From: Marivivens niveibacter
Lineage (GTDB): Bacteria; Pseudomonadota; Alphaproteobacteria; Rhodobacterales; Rhodobacteraceae
Assembly: GCF_002150005.2 (NCBI RefSeq)
Contig: NZ_MSPP01000002.1
Coordinates: 248,001 to 312,000, forward strand
DNA: 64,000 nucleotides
Direction of reading: 5' to 3'
Position numbers and translations under genes: made by a program
Shown: piece after piece, positions 9,564 through 18,719 of the stretch
Layout of the letters: the number at the start of each line of letters is the position of its first letter
How positions within the stretch are numbered: the stretch's first letter is position 1
The notes under the pieces: generated by a model
The model's input: the letters and a program-made list of their open reading frames with translations, nothing else
Told to the model about the DNA's origin: nothing
Databases searched by the model: none

Positions 9564-10544
9564 TTAGGCCGCTTTTAGATCCAGTTTGACCAATGTCTGG
9601 TTCAACAGGATGTACGCGATTTCACCAAAGGTCACTGGCCCCGTAAATTTACCAGTCTTTTTGCCTTCTAGTTCGCCATACAGATAATTCAGGATGCAGT
9701 TGCACGAATACTGGCCCATCCCTGAATCGCCGACCGACGACGCAAAGGCCGCAGCATAATCCGCCTGAGGCGCAGCCAGTTTATATTCCATGCCTGCGAC
9801 GACAGGAGCATAAAACTGAACCTCTTTTGCCTCGGCATCGACGTTCTGGATGGATACGTTGATCATTGAACCCGCGTAGTTGGCAACCAACGGCAAACGC
9901 GTGTCGATTTCATTTTCGATCAGGTAATCCGCCAGATTGACGGTTTCGCCGTTCACATTCACCGATTTGGCCGCAAAGCCATTTTCGTCGAATTTAAAGG
10001 TCAGTTCGTCACCTTGATCAAAGATGTTGACGATATCGACGTCAATGCCCGATCCAGCAGGCATTTCAACATGCAACAGCACGGCGCCATCTTCGGCGGC
10101 GGTACCAGTCGATCCATCAACGATCTGCGGCGTTTTGCTGCCCAATTCATCAAGGTGAACGCCCGTGATCCAGCCAACCAGCGGCTGATCAAAAACCGAG
10201 ACATTATCAGCGCCAGTCATCGCAAATTCGGTGTGCGTTTTAGAAAAGGCAGGGATCAGGACGACAGTGAAACCATTTTCACGGTAGCCATCCGAAATTT
10301 GCCCGAGCGTATCAGCCGAAACCATTCGCACAGTGGCACCAACAGCATTTTCAAACGTGGTGCAGAACAATTTATCATCGACGACCGCGCCGCCGTTTTC
10401 AGTTACAAAATATGCGGTTGTCCCCCCGATCCAATTGCCCTGTGGCAGTTGTTTCATCAATTCGGCTGCACCCGCAACAACGACTGGCGCACCGCTGCGA
10501 ATGCGGTCTGCGGCTTCGTCTACGGAAAGAAGTTCGTTTTTCAT
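9564..10544 (-). CDS. Uncharacterised FIST-like protein
   Basis: 326-aa cytoplasmic protein not recognised as a named enzyme. The segment IGGTTAYFVTENGG near residue 40 and the C-terminal block GPVTFGEIAYILLNQTLVKL recall the FIST_N/FIST_C sensory fold, whose C-terminal domain typically ends in a GEI motif followed by NQTL. YSCNCILNYL, with two cysteines, precedes that block. FIST proteins are proposed small-molecule sensors, so a sensing or binding role is inferred. It lies 20 bp behind a 68-aa gene on the same strand, suggesting a two-gene unit. No signal peptide or membrane segment is seen. Confidence 0.55.
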   Translation of the reverse strand: MKNELLSVDEAADRIRSGAPVVVAGAAELMKQLPQGNWIGGTTAYFVTENGGAVVDDKLFCTTFENAVGATVRMVSADTLGQISDGYRENGFTVVLIPAFSKTHTEFAMTGADNVSVFDQPLVGWITGVHLDELGSKTPQIVDGSTGTAAEDGAVLLHVEMPAGSGIDVDIVNIFDQGDELTFKFDENGFAAKSVNVNGETVNLADYLIENEIDTRLPLVANYAGSMINVSIQNVDAEAKEVQFYAPVVAGMEYKLAAPQADYAAAFASSVGDSGMGQYSCNCILNYLYGELEGKKTGKFTGPVTFGEIAYILLNQTLVKLDLKAA

Positions 10545-10564
10545 TCGTTCGCCCCTAAGAAATA

Positions 10565-10771
10565 TCAGATCGACGCAAGGTCTTCGGCAATTTGTGGTTT
10601 GGAGTTCAGCACGCTTTCCAGTTCCGACACTTTTTGGTCGATACAGATAGGGCTGTTGGACACCTCTAGCCGCATCCGCGTCAGCATGATGCGGGTCGCC
10701 AAAGACGCTTTGGACAAATCAGAGTTGCTGGACAGAAGCGTTTTGATTTTGGCCCGTGGGATTACTGGCAT
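10565..10771 (-). CDS. Small conserved-looking protein, unknown function
   Basis: 68-aa product starting MPVIPRAKIKTLLSSNSDL, with AGGTG 5 bp before the ATG. An in-frame upstream extension to 10834 lacks support and is left out. It is mainly helical in appearance, without signal peptide or membrane segment, and I do not recognise a family. It directly precedes the FIST-like gene (20 bp gap), so it may be its partner. Confidence 0.6.
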   Translation of the reverse strand: MPVIPRAKIKTLLSSNSDLSKASLATRIMLTRMRLEVSNSPICIDQKVSELESVLNSKPQIAEDLASI

Positions 10772-10881
10772 TGGGCACCTTTGTTGTTTCTGGAATGTGA
10801 GTGGCAGTCGGAACAACATAGGGCCGTGGGGCAAAGCTGAATAGCTATACTATTGGGCGAAGGCGCACACTCATTAGATGT

Positions 10882-10917
10882 AAAAAAGGCGACACTGCCA
10901 TCCAGTGCCGCCTTTTT
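10882..10917 (-). terminator. Terminator downstream of gltB
   Basis: A 15-bp stem with one G-T pair (arms 10883-10897 and 10903-10917) closes a short loop. It is flanked by A-runs on one side and T-runs on the other, so it can act on either strand. It ends the gltD-gltB operon. Confidence 0.85.
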
Positions 10918-10939
10918 CCAATTTCATTTTGCAGAACGA

Positions 10940-13900
10940 TTATTCTGCTGGAATTGCTTTTTCTTCATTGGTCAGCGGATGCGGAATGTGGATCAGCATC
11001 TCTTTTGGGCAAACCTGAACAAAGTTGGCTTTTTCGATATCCCAGTGCTGCAGGATCTCAGCAGCTTTGCGGCTGCCGGTTTCCTCGGCATGGCGTTCGA
11101 TCAGGCCTTTCAGTTGGGCTTCCCAGTGGTCAACGGTGACTGGGCAAGTCACCAGCGTTTCCATATTCATCAGAGGTTCGTTCTTGCCCTCTGGGTCGTA
11201 CAGATAGGCCATGCCGCCCGTCATACCCGCACCAAAGTTCGGGCCGATGGAACCTAGGATAACCGCAACACCGCCGGTCATGTATTCACATGCGTTCGAA
11301 CCTGCGCCTTCGACAACCACTTTAGCACCCGAGTTACGTACAGCGAAACGTTCACCCGCGCGGCCAGCCGCGAACAGGTAACCGTCGGTCGCACCGTATA
11401 GAACGGTGTTACCGATGATGGTGTTTTCCGACGCAACCAGCGGGCTGTTCATTGGCGGACGGACCACGATGGTCGCACCCGACAGGCCTTTGCCCACATA
11501 GTCGTTGGAATCGCCCGACACTTCGATTTTCAGACCTGGCGCACCGAATGCACCCAGTGCCTGACCAGCCGAACCTTTCAGCTTCACGGTCAGGTGGTCT
11601 GCCTGCAGGTTGTTGCGCATACCGAACTGGCGAACGATATGGCTCGACGTGCGGGTACCAATCGAACGCGAGGTGTTCTGAACAGCGTATTCCAGCTGCA
11701 TCTTTTCACCATCGCGCAAGAAGCGTTCAGCGTCTTTTACGATTTCCGCGTCCAGAGTGTCTGGAACAGGGTTACGAGGCTTGTTCAGATCGTATTTGAT
11801 CTTGTCCGCGCCATCGACGGTGATCAGCAGTGGGTTCAGGTCCAGATCGTCCAGATGTGCCGAACCACGCGAAACCTGAGTCAGCAGGTCAGCACGGCCG
11901 ATCACTTCGTCCAGGCTACGTGCACCGATGGACGCCAGAATTTCACGTACTTCGGATGCGTAGAAGGTGATCAGGTTCACAACCTTGTCTGCGGTGCCGG
12001 TGAATTTGGCGCGCAACTCAGGGTTCTGGGTACACACACCAACTGGGCAGGTGTTCGACTGACACTGACGAACCATGATACAGCCCATCGCGATCAGCGC
12101 AGCGGTACCGATACCGTATTCTTCGGCGCCCATCATAGCCGCCATGACAATGTCACGGCCGGTACGCAGACCGCCGTCGGTACGCAGGGTGACGCGTTCA
12201 CGCAGGTTGTTCATTGCCAGAACTTGGTGCGCTTCGGTCAGACCCATTTCCCATGGCAGACCACAATATTTGATCGAGGTCGCAGGGGATGCGCCGGTGC
12301 CGCCGTTGTGGCCCGAAATCAGGATCGTGTCGGCCTCTGCTTTCGCAACGCCGGCTGCGATCGTACCCACGCCGGACGATGCCACCAGTTTCACGGTGAC
12401 TTTCACGGTCGGGTTGATCTGCTTCAGGTCGTAGATCAGCTGAGCAAGGTCTTCGATCGAATAGATGTCGTGGTGCGGAGGAGGCGAAATCAGTGTCACA
12501 CCTTTGGTTGAGTGACGCAGACGTGCGATCAGGTCGGTCACTTTCATGCCCGGCAGCTGACCACCTTCGCCAGGTTTTGCACCCTGAGCGACTTTGATCT
12601 CCAGCTCTTCACAGTGGTTCAGGTATTCGGCGGTCACACCGAAACGGCCCGAAGCCACCTGTTTGATCTTTGCCGACGGGTTGTCGCCGTTTGGCTCTGG
12701 AACAAAGTGTGCCGGATCTTCGCCACCCTCGCCCGAGTCGGATTTCGCACCGATACGGTTCATCGCAACGTTCAGCAGTTTGTGCGATTCAGGCGACAGC
12801 GCGCCCAGCGACATGCCTGGGGTTACGAAACGCTTACGGATCGAGGTGATCGATTCCACTTCTTCGATCGGGATCGGCTTGCCCATTGGTTTGATCGCCA
12901 ACAGGTCACGCAGATGGATCGGTGGGTTCGACTGCATCGCCGACGAATACTGTTTCCACAGTTCAAACGACGAACGGTCACAGGCCGCCTGCATCAAGTG
13001 CATGGTCGACGCTTCCCAAGCGTGTTTTTCGCCCGAACGGCGCGATTTGTAGAAACCACCAACAGGCAGAACGTTTTTGCCCGATTTCCAACCTTCGGCG
13101 TGCACTTCTTCCAGCTTGTGCTGAATACCATGCAGACCGATGCCCGAAATACGGCTGTGCATACCTGGGAAATATTCGTTGACCATTGCGCGCGACAGAC
13201 CAACGGCTTCGAAGTTCAGACCGCCGCGATACGACGCCAGAACCGAAATACCCATTTTCGCCATGATCTTTAGCAGACCGCCGTCGATCGAAGCGCGATA
13301 GTTTGTAACCGCTTCGGTCAGGGTGCAATCCAGCAGGCCGCGTTCGATGCGGTTTGCCAGAGTGTCCTGCGCCAGATACGCGTTCACAGTGGTCGCACCA
13401 CAGCCGATCAGAACCGCGAAATAATGCGGATCGATACATTCCGCCGAACGGACGTTGATCGAACAGAAGGTACGCAGACCTTTGCGGGTCAGCCACGAAT
13501 GAACAGCCGAGGTTGCCAGAATGATTGGCATCGCGACTTTGTCGTCACCCTGATTTTCGTCGGTCAGGATGATGTGACCTGCGCCCGAACGCACTGCGTC
13601 TTCGGCTTCGGCGCGAACGCGCTCTAGGCCTGCGCGCAGGGCTTCTTGGTCGCTGCCAGCTGGGAAGGTGCAGTCGATGGTCACAACGCTGTCACCGAAA
13701 TGTTCAACCATTTTCGCGAATTCGGCGTTGCCGACGAACGGGCTCTCTAGAACCAGAATTTCGGTCTGGCTGCTGCTTTCGTCCAACACGTTTTTCAGGT
13801 TACCGAAACGGGTCTTCAGCGACATCACGCGGGTTTCACGCAGCGAGTCGATCGGAGGGTTGGTTACCTGAGAGAAGTTCTGACGGAAGAAGTGCGACAG

Positions 13901-15478
13901 AGGACGGTACATTTTGGACAGAACAGCCGAAGGCGTATCGTCGCCCATCGAAGCCAATGCTTCTTTGCCGTCTTCCGCCATAGGCGTCAGGATCTGTTCC
14001 ACTTCTTCTAGGCTATAGCCCGCAGCGATCTGGCGTTTGCGCAGTTCATCGCCCGAGAACATGGTCGATTCCTGAACGTCACCCATCAGGTCGGTCAGAT
14101 CGGTGACTTTTTCGATCCAGTCGCCAAATGGCTGCGCTGCTGCAAGTTTGTCTTTCATTTCGACGTCGTGGTACAGCTTGCCTTCTTTCATATCGACGGC
14201 AATCAACTGACCTGGGCCCAATGCGCCTTTTTCAACGCAGGTTGCCTCGTCAGTTGGGACCATGCCAACCTCGGAACCAGCGATCAGCTGACCGTCACCA
14301 GTTACGACGTAACGCAGTGGGCGCAGACCGTTACGGTCCAGACCGCCACAGACCCAACGACCGTCGGTCATTGCCAGTGCAGCAGGGCCATCCCATGGCT
14401 CCATCACAGCGTTGCAATAGCTGTACATGTCCTGCCACGCCTGCGGCATGCCGTCAGCCTGTTTGGACCACGCTTCTGGAACCAGCATGGTTTTCGCCAT
14501 CGGCGCGTTGCGGCCTGCGCGAACCAGAACTTCAAATACGGTGTCCAAAGCGCCCGAATCCGATGTGCCAGCCGGAATGATCGGTTTGATATCCTCTGCC
14601 ATGTCGCCAAAGGTCGACGATGCCATGCGGATTTCGTGGCTCTTCATCCAGTTAATGTTGCCTTTGACGGTGTTGATTTCACCGTTGTGGGCCAGCATGC
14701 GGAACGGCTGAGCCAGACGCCATTCTGGGAATGTGTTGGTCGAATAACGCTGGTGATAAATCGCGAAAGCCGATTCAAAACGTGGGTCCATCAGGTCTGG
14801 ATAGAATTCCGCAACCTGTTCCGCCAGCATCATGCCTTTGTAGATGATCGAACGGCAGGACAGCGAACAGAAATACAGCGAAGGAATCTGTGCCGCTAGC
14901 GCCGCTTTTTCGATGCGGCGACGGATGATGTACAGTTCACGTTCGAACTGTTCTTCGTCGATGTCTTTGTCGCAACGGATCAGGATCTGTTCGATCTCTG
15001 GGCGGGTTGCGTTCGCTTTGTCACCCAGACATTCGGTGTTCACTGGAACGTGGCGCCAGCCATAAATGTAGTGACCCATGCGCAGGACTTCGGTCTCTAC
15101 GATGGTACGGCAACGTTCCTGAGCGCCGAAATCGGTGCGTGGCAAGAACACCTGACCGACAGCGATCAGTTTGTTCATGTCTGGTTCGTGGCCCGTACGA
15201 CGGATCTGGTCGTAGAAGAAAGTCACAGGGATCTGAACGTGGATACCCGCGCCGTCACCGGTTTTGCCGTCTGCATCCACAGCACCACGGTGCCAGATCG
15301 CTTTCAGTGCGTTAATGCCGTTTTCAACAACCTTGCGCGATGGGGTACCATCCAGCGCAACAACTAGGCCAACGCCGCAGGACGAATGTTCATCGTCGGT
15401 GCGATACAGGCTGTTTTCGGCCATCCATTTGCGCTTTGCCTCTTCGGCAGCAACCCAGGTTTCGTCATAGATGGTCAT
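10940..15478 (-). CDS. gltB: Glutamate synthase (NADPH) large subunit
   Basis: About 1512-aa ferredoxin/FMN enzyme that makes glutamate from 2-oxoglutarate and glutamine-derived ammonia. The class II glutaminase domain begins at Cys in SSCGVGLVVALDG after a propeptide of about 35 residues. The FMN-binding TIM barrel (GEGGEDPAHFVPE, KPGEGGQLPGMKVT, SGHNGGTGASPATSIK) and the cysteine cluster MVRQCQSNTCPVGVCTQNP (3Fe-4S) follow. The C-terminal GXGXG beta-helix region contains GRAGERFAVRNSGA. The start at 15478 has AAGGAG 7 bp upstream; an upstream in-frame start is rejected. It overlaps the preceding secreted-protein gene by 14 bp. It works with GltD, encoded upstream. Confidence 0.98.
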   Translation of the reverse strand: MTIYDETWVAAEEAKRKWMAENSLYRTDDEHSSCGVGLVVALDGTPSRKVVENGINALKAIWHRGAVDADGKTGDGAGIHVQIPVTFFYDQIRRTGHEPDMNKLIAVGQVFLPRTDFGAQERCRTIVETEVLRMGHYIYGWRHVPVNTECLGDKANATRPEIEQILIRCDKDIDEEQFERELYIIRRRIEKAALAAQIPSLYFCSLSCRSIIYKGMMLAEQVAEFYPDLMDPRFESAFAIYHQRYSTNTFPEWRLAQPFRMLAHNGEINTVKGNINWMKSHEIRMASSTFGDMAEDIKPIIPAGTSDSGALDTVFEVLVRAGRNAPMAKTMLVPEAWSKQADGMPQAWQDMYSYCNAVMEPWDGPAALAMTDGRWVCGGLDRNGLRPLRYVVTGDGQLIAGSEVGMVPTDEATCVEKGALGPGQLIAVDMKEGKLYHDVEMKDKLAAAQPFGDWIEKVTDLTDLMGDVQESTMFSGDELRKRQIAAGYSLEEVEQILTPMAEDGKEALASMGDDTPSAVLSKMYRPLSHFFRQNFSQVTNPPIDSLRETRVMSLKTRFGNLKNVLDESSSQTEILVLESPFVGNAEFAKMVEHFGDSVVTIDCTFPAGSDQEALRAGLERVRAEAEDAVRSGAGHIILTDENQGDDKVAMPIILATSAVHSWLTRKGLRTFCSINVRSAECIDPHYFAVLIGCGATTVNAYLAQDTLANRIERGLLDCTLTEAVTNYRASIDGGLLKIMAKMGISVLASYRGGLNFEAVGLSRAMVNEYFPGMHSRISGIGLHGIQHKLEEVHAEGWKSGKNVLPVGGFYKSRRSGEKHAWEASTMHLMQAACDRSSFELWKQYSSAMQSNPPIHLRDLLAIKPMGKPIPIEEVESITSIRKRFVTPGMSLGALSPESHKLLNVAMNRIGAKSDSGEGGEDPAHFVPEPNGDNPSAKIKQVASGRFGVTAEYLNHCEELEIKVAQGAKPGEGGQLPGMKVTDLIARLRHSTKGVTLISPPPHHDIYSIEDLAQLIYDLKQINPTVKVTVKLVASSGVGTIAAGVAKAEADTILISGHNGGTGASPATSIKYCGLPWEMGLTEAHQVLAMNNLRERVTLRTDGGLRTGRDIVMAAMMGAEEYGIGTAALIAMGCIMVRQCQSNTCPVGVCTQNPELRAKFTGTADKVVNLITFYASEVREILASIGARSLDEVIGRADLLTQVSRGSAHLDDLDLNPLLITVDGADKIKYDLNKPRNPVPDTLDAEIVKDAERFLRDGEKMQLEYAVQNTSRSIGTRTSSHIVRQFGMRNNLQADHLTVKLKGSAGQALGAFGAPGLKIEVSGDSNDYVGKGLSGATIVVRPPMNSPLVASENTIIGNTVLYGATDGYLFAAGRAGERFAVRNSGAKVVVEGAGSNACEYMTGGVAVILGSIGPNFGAGMTGGMAYLYDPEGKNEPLMNMETLVTCPVTVDHWEAQLKGLIERHAEETGSRKAAEILQHWDIEKANFVQVCPKEMLIHIPHPLTNEEKAIPAE

Positions 15479-16202
15479 GAGGCATCTCCTTGCTGTCAAG
15501 TTGGACGGGCGCGTGAGACATCACAGCGTCACATCCGAACTTGGGATTGACTGAGAGAAATCCGGAATCACCCGGAAAATCAAATTCCACCGGACTTTCG
15601 TCGGTGTCAAAAGTAGTGCCATCCGCCGTGACAACCGCCGTTCCAGGAAAGAACCGGCGCCATGTCGGATGGATATATTCATTACCTTGGGCCTGCCACA
15701 GAATATTGCCGTCGTTGCCATAGGCGGTGACGTTGTTTTCTGTTTCCAGCAGCTCCACACCGTCGATTGTGATGGTGCGGCCCGTTAGCTGGTCGAACCC
15801 TGTAAAATGGGTCGCGCCAACCTGTGGGGACAGCGTTTTAAAATCGAACGTATCAATGCCCGTTTCCAGCAGTTCATCGAAATTCGCAGGATCGTTCGGA
15901 GTCTCCTCCAGATTTTCCTGAATTCCGCTGCGCAGGCTAAAGCTTTCGATCCATTGGGTTTGCGTATCGATGCGGCTTACGAAAATCATGCCGGTTTGAT
16001 CGAACGTTGCGCTTTGTTGATGGCCCTGAGGGTCATTTTCGCAACGAAAGAAATGCATAACTTCGCAGGACCGCAACTGCGCCGAGGCATAAGCCTCGCA
16101 ACCGGCTGGCAGGTCAAAGGTGTTTTGCGCAGCCGCAGGCACGCCCAAACCGGCAGCGAAAGCCACCGGCAAGGTTCCTGCAATGATGCGCAAAAAGTTC
16201 AT
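15465..16202 (-). CDS. Secreted protein of unknown function inside the glt operon
   Basis: 245-aa protein with a clear signal peptide (MNFLRIIAGTLPVAFAAGLG, cleavage probably after PAAAQ). The mature part starts near a cysteine-containing stretch (LPAGCEAYASAQLRSC, then FFRCENDP), so disulfides in the periplasm are plausible. I do not recognise a domain. It sits 9 bp after gltD and overlaps gltB by 14 bp, so it is translated from the same mRNA as the cytoplasmic glutamate synthase. A periplasmic product in that position is functionally unexplained. Confidence 0.8.
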   Translation of the reverse strand: MNFLRIIAGTLPVAFAAGLGVPAAAQNTFDLPAGCEAYASAQLRSCEVMHFFRCENDPQGHQQSATFDQTGMIFVSRIDTQTQWIESFSLRSGIQENLEETPNDPANFDELLETGIDTFDFKTLSPQVGATHFTGFDQLTGRTITIDGVELLETENNVTAYGNDGNILWQAQGNEYIHPTWRRFFPGTAVVTADGTTFDTDESPVEFDFPGDSGFLSVNPKFGCDAVMSHAPVQLDSKEMPHDHL

Positions 16203-16211
16203 CTGTGTTCC

Positions 16212-17648
16212 TTATTCGGCAGCAACGCTGGCCGACTGGTTGAACTGGCCCAAAATGGCCTGAGCTGCTTCGCGGCCGTCACGGATCGCCCAAACAACCA
16301 GCGATGCACCGCGTACGATGTCGCCAACTGCATAAACACCGTCCAGCGCGGTTTTACCGGTGCCAAAATCAGCCTTAACAGTGCCCCAACGGGTCACTTC
16401 CAGACCGTCAACGCCCCATAGTTTTGGCAGATCTTCTGGTTCGAAACCCAGCGCCTTGATCACCAGATCGGCGTCTTCGACGTAGTCCGAACCTTCGATC
16501 AGTTCAGGCGACTGACGGCCCGACGCATCAGGTGCACCCAGACGCATTTTCTGAACTTCAACGCCGGTTACAGCGTCGCCGCCTTGGAAACCTTTTGGCG
16601 CAGACAGCCAGACGAATTCTACGCCTTCTTCTTCTGCGTTTTGGGTTTCGCGCTGCGAACCAGGCATGTTTGCGCGGTCGCGGCGGTACAGACATTTCAC
16701 CGAATTTGCACCCTGACGGATTGCGGTACGAACACAGTCCATCGCGGTATCACCGCCACCAATAACGATGACGTTTTTACCTTCGGCGGACAGTTCGCCC
16801 GATTCCAGTTCAGGAACCACATCGCCAAAGTTCTGGCGGTTCGACGCGGTCAGGTAATCAATCGCGCGAACGATGCCTTTGGCGTCCGAACCAGGGGCAA
16901 CCAGATCACGGGTTTTGTAAACACCGGTCGCGATCAGAACTGCGTCGTGCTGGCTGCGAATTTCGTCGAACGAAATGTCTTCGCCAACGTTGCAGTTCAG
17001 GACGAATTTCACGCCGCCCTTTTCCAGCAGCTCAACGCGGCGCATCACCACGTCTTTTTCCAGTTTGAAACCTGGGATGCCGTAGGTCAGCAGGCCGCCA
17101 GCGCGGTCGTAACGATCATAGACGGTAACCTGCACGCCTTGACGGCGCAGCATGTCCGCCGCAGCCAGACCACCAGGGCCCGCACCGATGATGGCAACGC
17201 TTTCGCTGCGTTCCGCAGTCGGAGAGATCGGCATAACCCAACCTTCTTCCCATGCGGTATCGGTGATGTATTTTTCGACCGAACCGATGGTGACAGTACC
17301 GTGACCGGATTGTTCGATCACACAGTTACCTTCGCACAGACGGTCCTGAGGGCAGATGCGACCACAGATCTCAGGGAACGTGTTCGTCGCCTGGCTGATC
17401 TCATATGCCTCTTGTAAACGGCCAGTCGCGGTCATGCGCAGCCAGTCTGGAATATTGTTGTGTAGCGGGCAGTGCGATTGGCAGTATGGAACACCACACT
17501 GGCTGCAACGGCTCGCTTGTTCTTCGGCTTTTGCCTCGGCAAATTCGGCGTAGATTTCGTTGAAATCCTGCTTACGATCATCCGCACCACGCTTTGTTGG
17601 CATGTCGCGATCGACGTTTACGAACTTGAGCATTTTTTCAGTAGCCAC
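16212..17648 (-). CDS. gltD: Glutamate synthase small subunit
   Basis: About 478-aa FAD/NADPH subunit passing electrons to GltB. The N-terminal double 4Fe-4S ferredoxin-like domain shows CSQCGVPYCQSHCPLHNNIP and CGRICPQDRLCEGNC. The FAD site is IIGAGPGGLAAADMLRRQG and the NADPH site is VIGGGDTAMDCVRTA. Starts: an ATG at 17654 touches GGAGGG with no spacing, whereas GTG at 17648 has the same Shine-Dalgarno 7 bp away and gives the family-like MATEKMLKFVNVDRDMP; GTG is preferred. First gene of the glt operon; the repeats at 17715-17805 lie in its promoter region. Confidence 0.96.
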   Translation of the reverse strand: MATEKMLKFVNVDRDMPTKRGADDRKQDFNEIYAEFAEAKAEEQASRCSQCGVPYCQSHCPLHNNIPDWLRMTATGRLQEAYEISQATNTFPEICGRICPQDRLCEGNCVIEQSGHGTVTIGSVEKYITDTAWEEGWVMPISPTAERSESVAIIGAGPGGLAAADMLRRQGVQVTVYDRYDRAGGLLTYGIPGFKLEKDVVMRRVELLEKGGVKFVLNCNVGEDISFDEIRSQHDAVLIATGVYKTRDLVAPGSDAKGIVRAIDYLTASNRQNFGDVVPELESGELSAEGKNVIVIGGGDTAMDCVRTAIRQGANSVKCLYRRDRANMPGSQRETQNAEEEGVEFVWLSAPKGFQGGDAVTGVEVQKMRLGAPDASGRQSPELIEGSDYVEDADLVIKALGFEPEDLPKLWGVDGLEVTRWGTVKADFGTGKTALDGVYAVGDIVRGASLVVWAIRDGREAAQAILGQFNQSASVAAE

Positions 17649-17714
17649 AGGCATCCCTCCGCATTCATCTCGGACCGCTTCTCTAGACGGGATCAAAAGA
17701 AATGAAAAGTCACA

Positions 17715-17805
17715 AATACTGACCTAAATTTAAATCACCAGCACACCATGTATCAAAAATATTCAAAATGTAAGTAAATTTAGGTAACCAATACTGACTT
17801 AAATT
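17715..17805. promoter_or_regulatory. Repeated operator-like motif between gltD and uppP
   Basis: AATACTGACCTAAATT (17715-17730) recurs with one change as AATACTGACTTAAATT (17790-17805). The core ACCTAAATTTA (17722-17732) recurs inverted as TAAATTTAGGT (17775-17785). The 171-bp intergenic region is strongly AT-rich. Three related half-sites at this spacing suggest cooperative binding of a regulator, for example an Lrp/AsnC-type protein at a glutamate synthase promoter. The regulator identity is a guess. Confidence 0.5.
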
Positions 17806-17867
17806 ATTTCTTTCCTTTGCAGCCCGTCGGGGTAGGTTGGCCACATATTCTATTTAGGCCTAGTTTC

Positions 17868-18668
17868 ATGACCCTATTTTATTTGCTTTTAGTTGCTTTA
17901 ATTCAAGGACTTACAGAATTTTTACCCGTGTCATCCTCTGGTCACTTAGCGCTGCTACCGCATGTCGTTGGCGCACAAGATCAAGGCGTAGCCATCGACG
18001 TTGCCGTTCATGTCGGCACCTTAGGCGCGGTGATACTTTTCTTTTGGGCTGACGTGAAATCAGCCATTTTTGGCGTACCCGACCTGATCAAAGGACGAAT
18101 CAACACCCCCGGCGCGCGCTTGGCGTTCTTGCTCGTCGTCGCGACAATCCCTGTTGTGATCATTGGTCTTGTTCTGAAAGTAACCGGTTTGGCGGACCAA
18201 ATGCGATCAGTGGCTGTGATCGGTTGGGCGATGCTGATTTTCGGGATTGTACTGTATGTTGCGGACCAAAAAGGCCCCGAAACCCAAAAGGCAGAAGACT
18301 GGAATCTACGAGATGCGATCATCATGGGATTGTGGCAGGCTGTCGCCCTGATCCCCGGCACCTCACGGTCTGGCATCACGATCACAGGCGCCCGCGCATT
18401 GGGCTACACCCGCGAAGACGGCGCAAAAATCGCGATGCTGATGTCGATCCCAACCATTATGGCTTCTGGCATTTTGCTGGGCGCTGATGTCGTTGGCCAA
18501 GCGGATTGGGAACTACTGAAATCCGCTGGAATCGGCGCACTTTTCGCATTCTTTGCGGCACTCGGCTCACTAGCTTTGATGATGCGGCTGCTGAAATCGG
18601 TCAGTTTTACGCCTTATGTAATTTACCGGATCATCCTCGGCATCATCCTTATCGCTGTGTCTTGGTAA
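17868..18668 (+). CDS. uppP: Undecaprenyl-diphosphatase
   Basis: 266-aa multi-spanning inner-membrane phosphatase of the BacA/UppP family, recycling undecaprenyl pyrophosphate to the carrier used for peptidoglycan and O-antigen assembly. Both signature motifs are present: EFLPVSSSGHLALLPH near residue 20 and PGTSRSGITITGARALG near residue 170. Start ATG at 17868 gives MTLFYLLLVALIQGLTEF; the 51-nt in-frame extension upstream is not hydrophobic and is excluded. No good Shine-Dalgarno is visible. It is divergent from gltD and shares the repeat-rich intergenic region. Followed by a strong bidirectional terminator. Confidence 0.95.
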   Translation: MTLFYLLLVALIQGLTEFLPVSSSGHLALLPHVVGAQDQGVAIDVAVHVGTLGAVILFFWADVKSAIFGVPDLIKGRINTPGARLAFLLVVATIPVVIIGLVLKVTGLADQMRSVAVIGWAMLIFGIVLYVADQKGPETQKAEDWNLRDAIIMGLWQAVALIPGTSRSGITITGARALGYTREDGAKIAMLMSIPTIMASGILLGADVVGQADWELLKSAGIGALFAFFAALGSLALMMRLLKSVSFTPYVIYRIILGIILIAVSW

Positions 18669-18672
18669 CAAA

Positions 18673-18697
18673 AAAGGGCGCCCAACAGGCGCCCTTT
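18673..18697. terminator. Bidirectional terminator between uppP and the NDUFA9-like gene
   Basis: Perfect 10-bp stem AAAGGGCGCC / GGCGCCCTTT with a CAACA loop, flanked by A-run and T-run. It separates two convergent genes. Confidence 0.9.
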
Positions 18698-18719
18698 GTC
18701 AATCAATTTGGCCGAAACC

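Noticed and set aside
11594-13273. Two long open frames antisense to gltB
   Set aside because: Shadows of gltB; no start signal and no domain.
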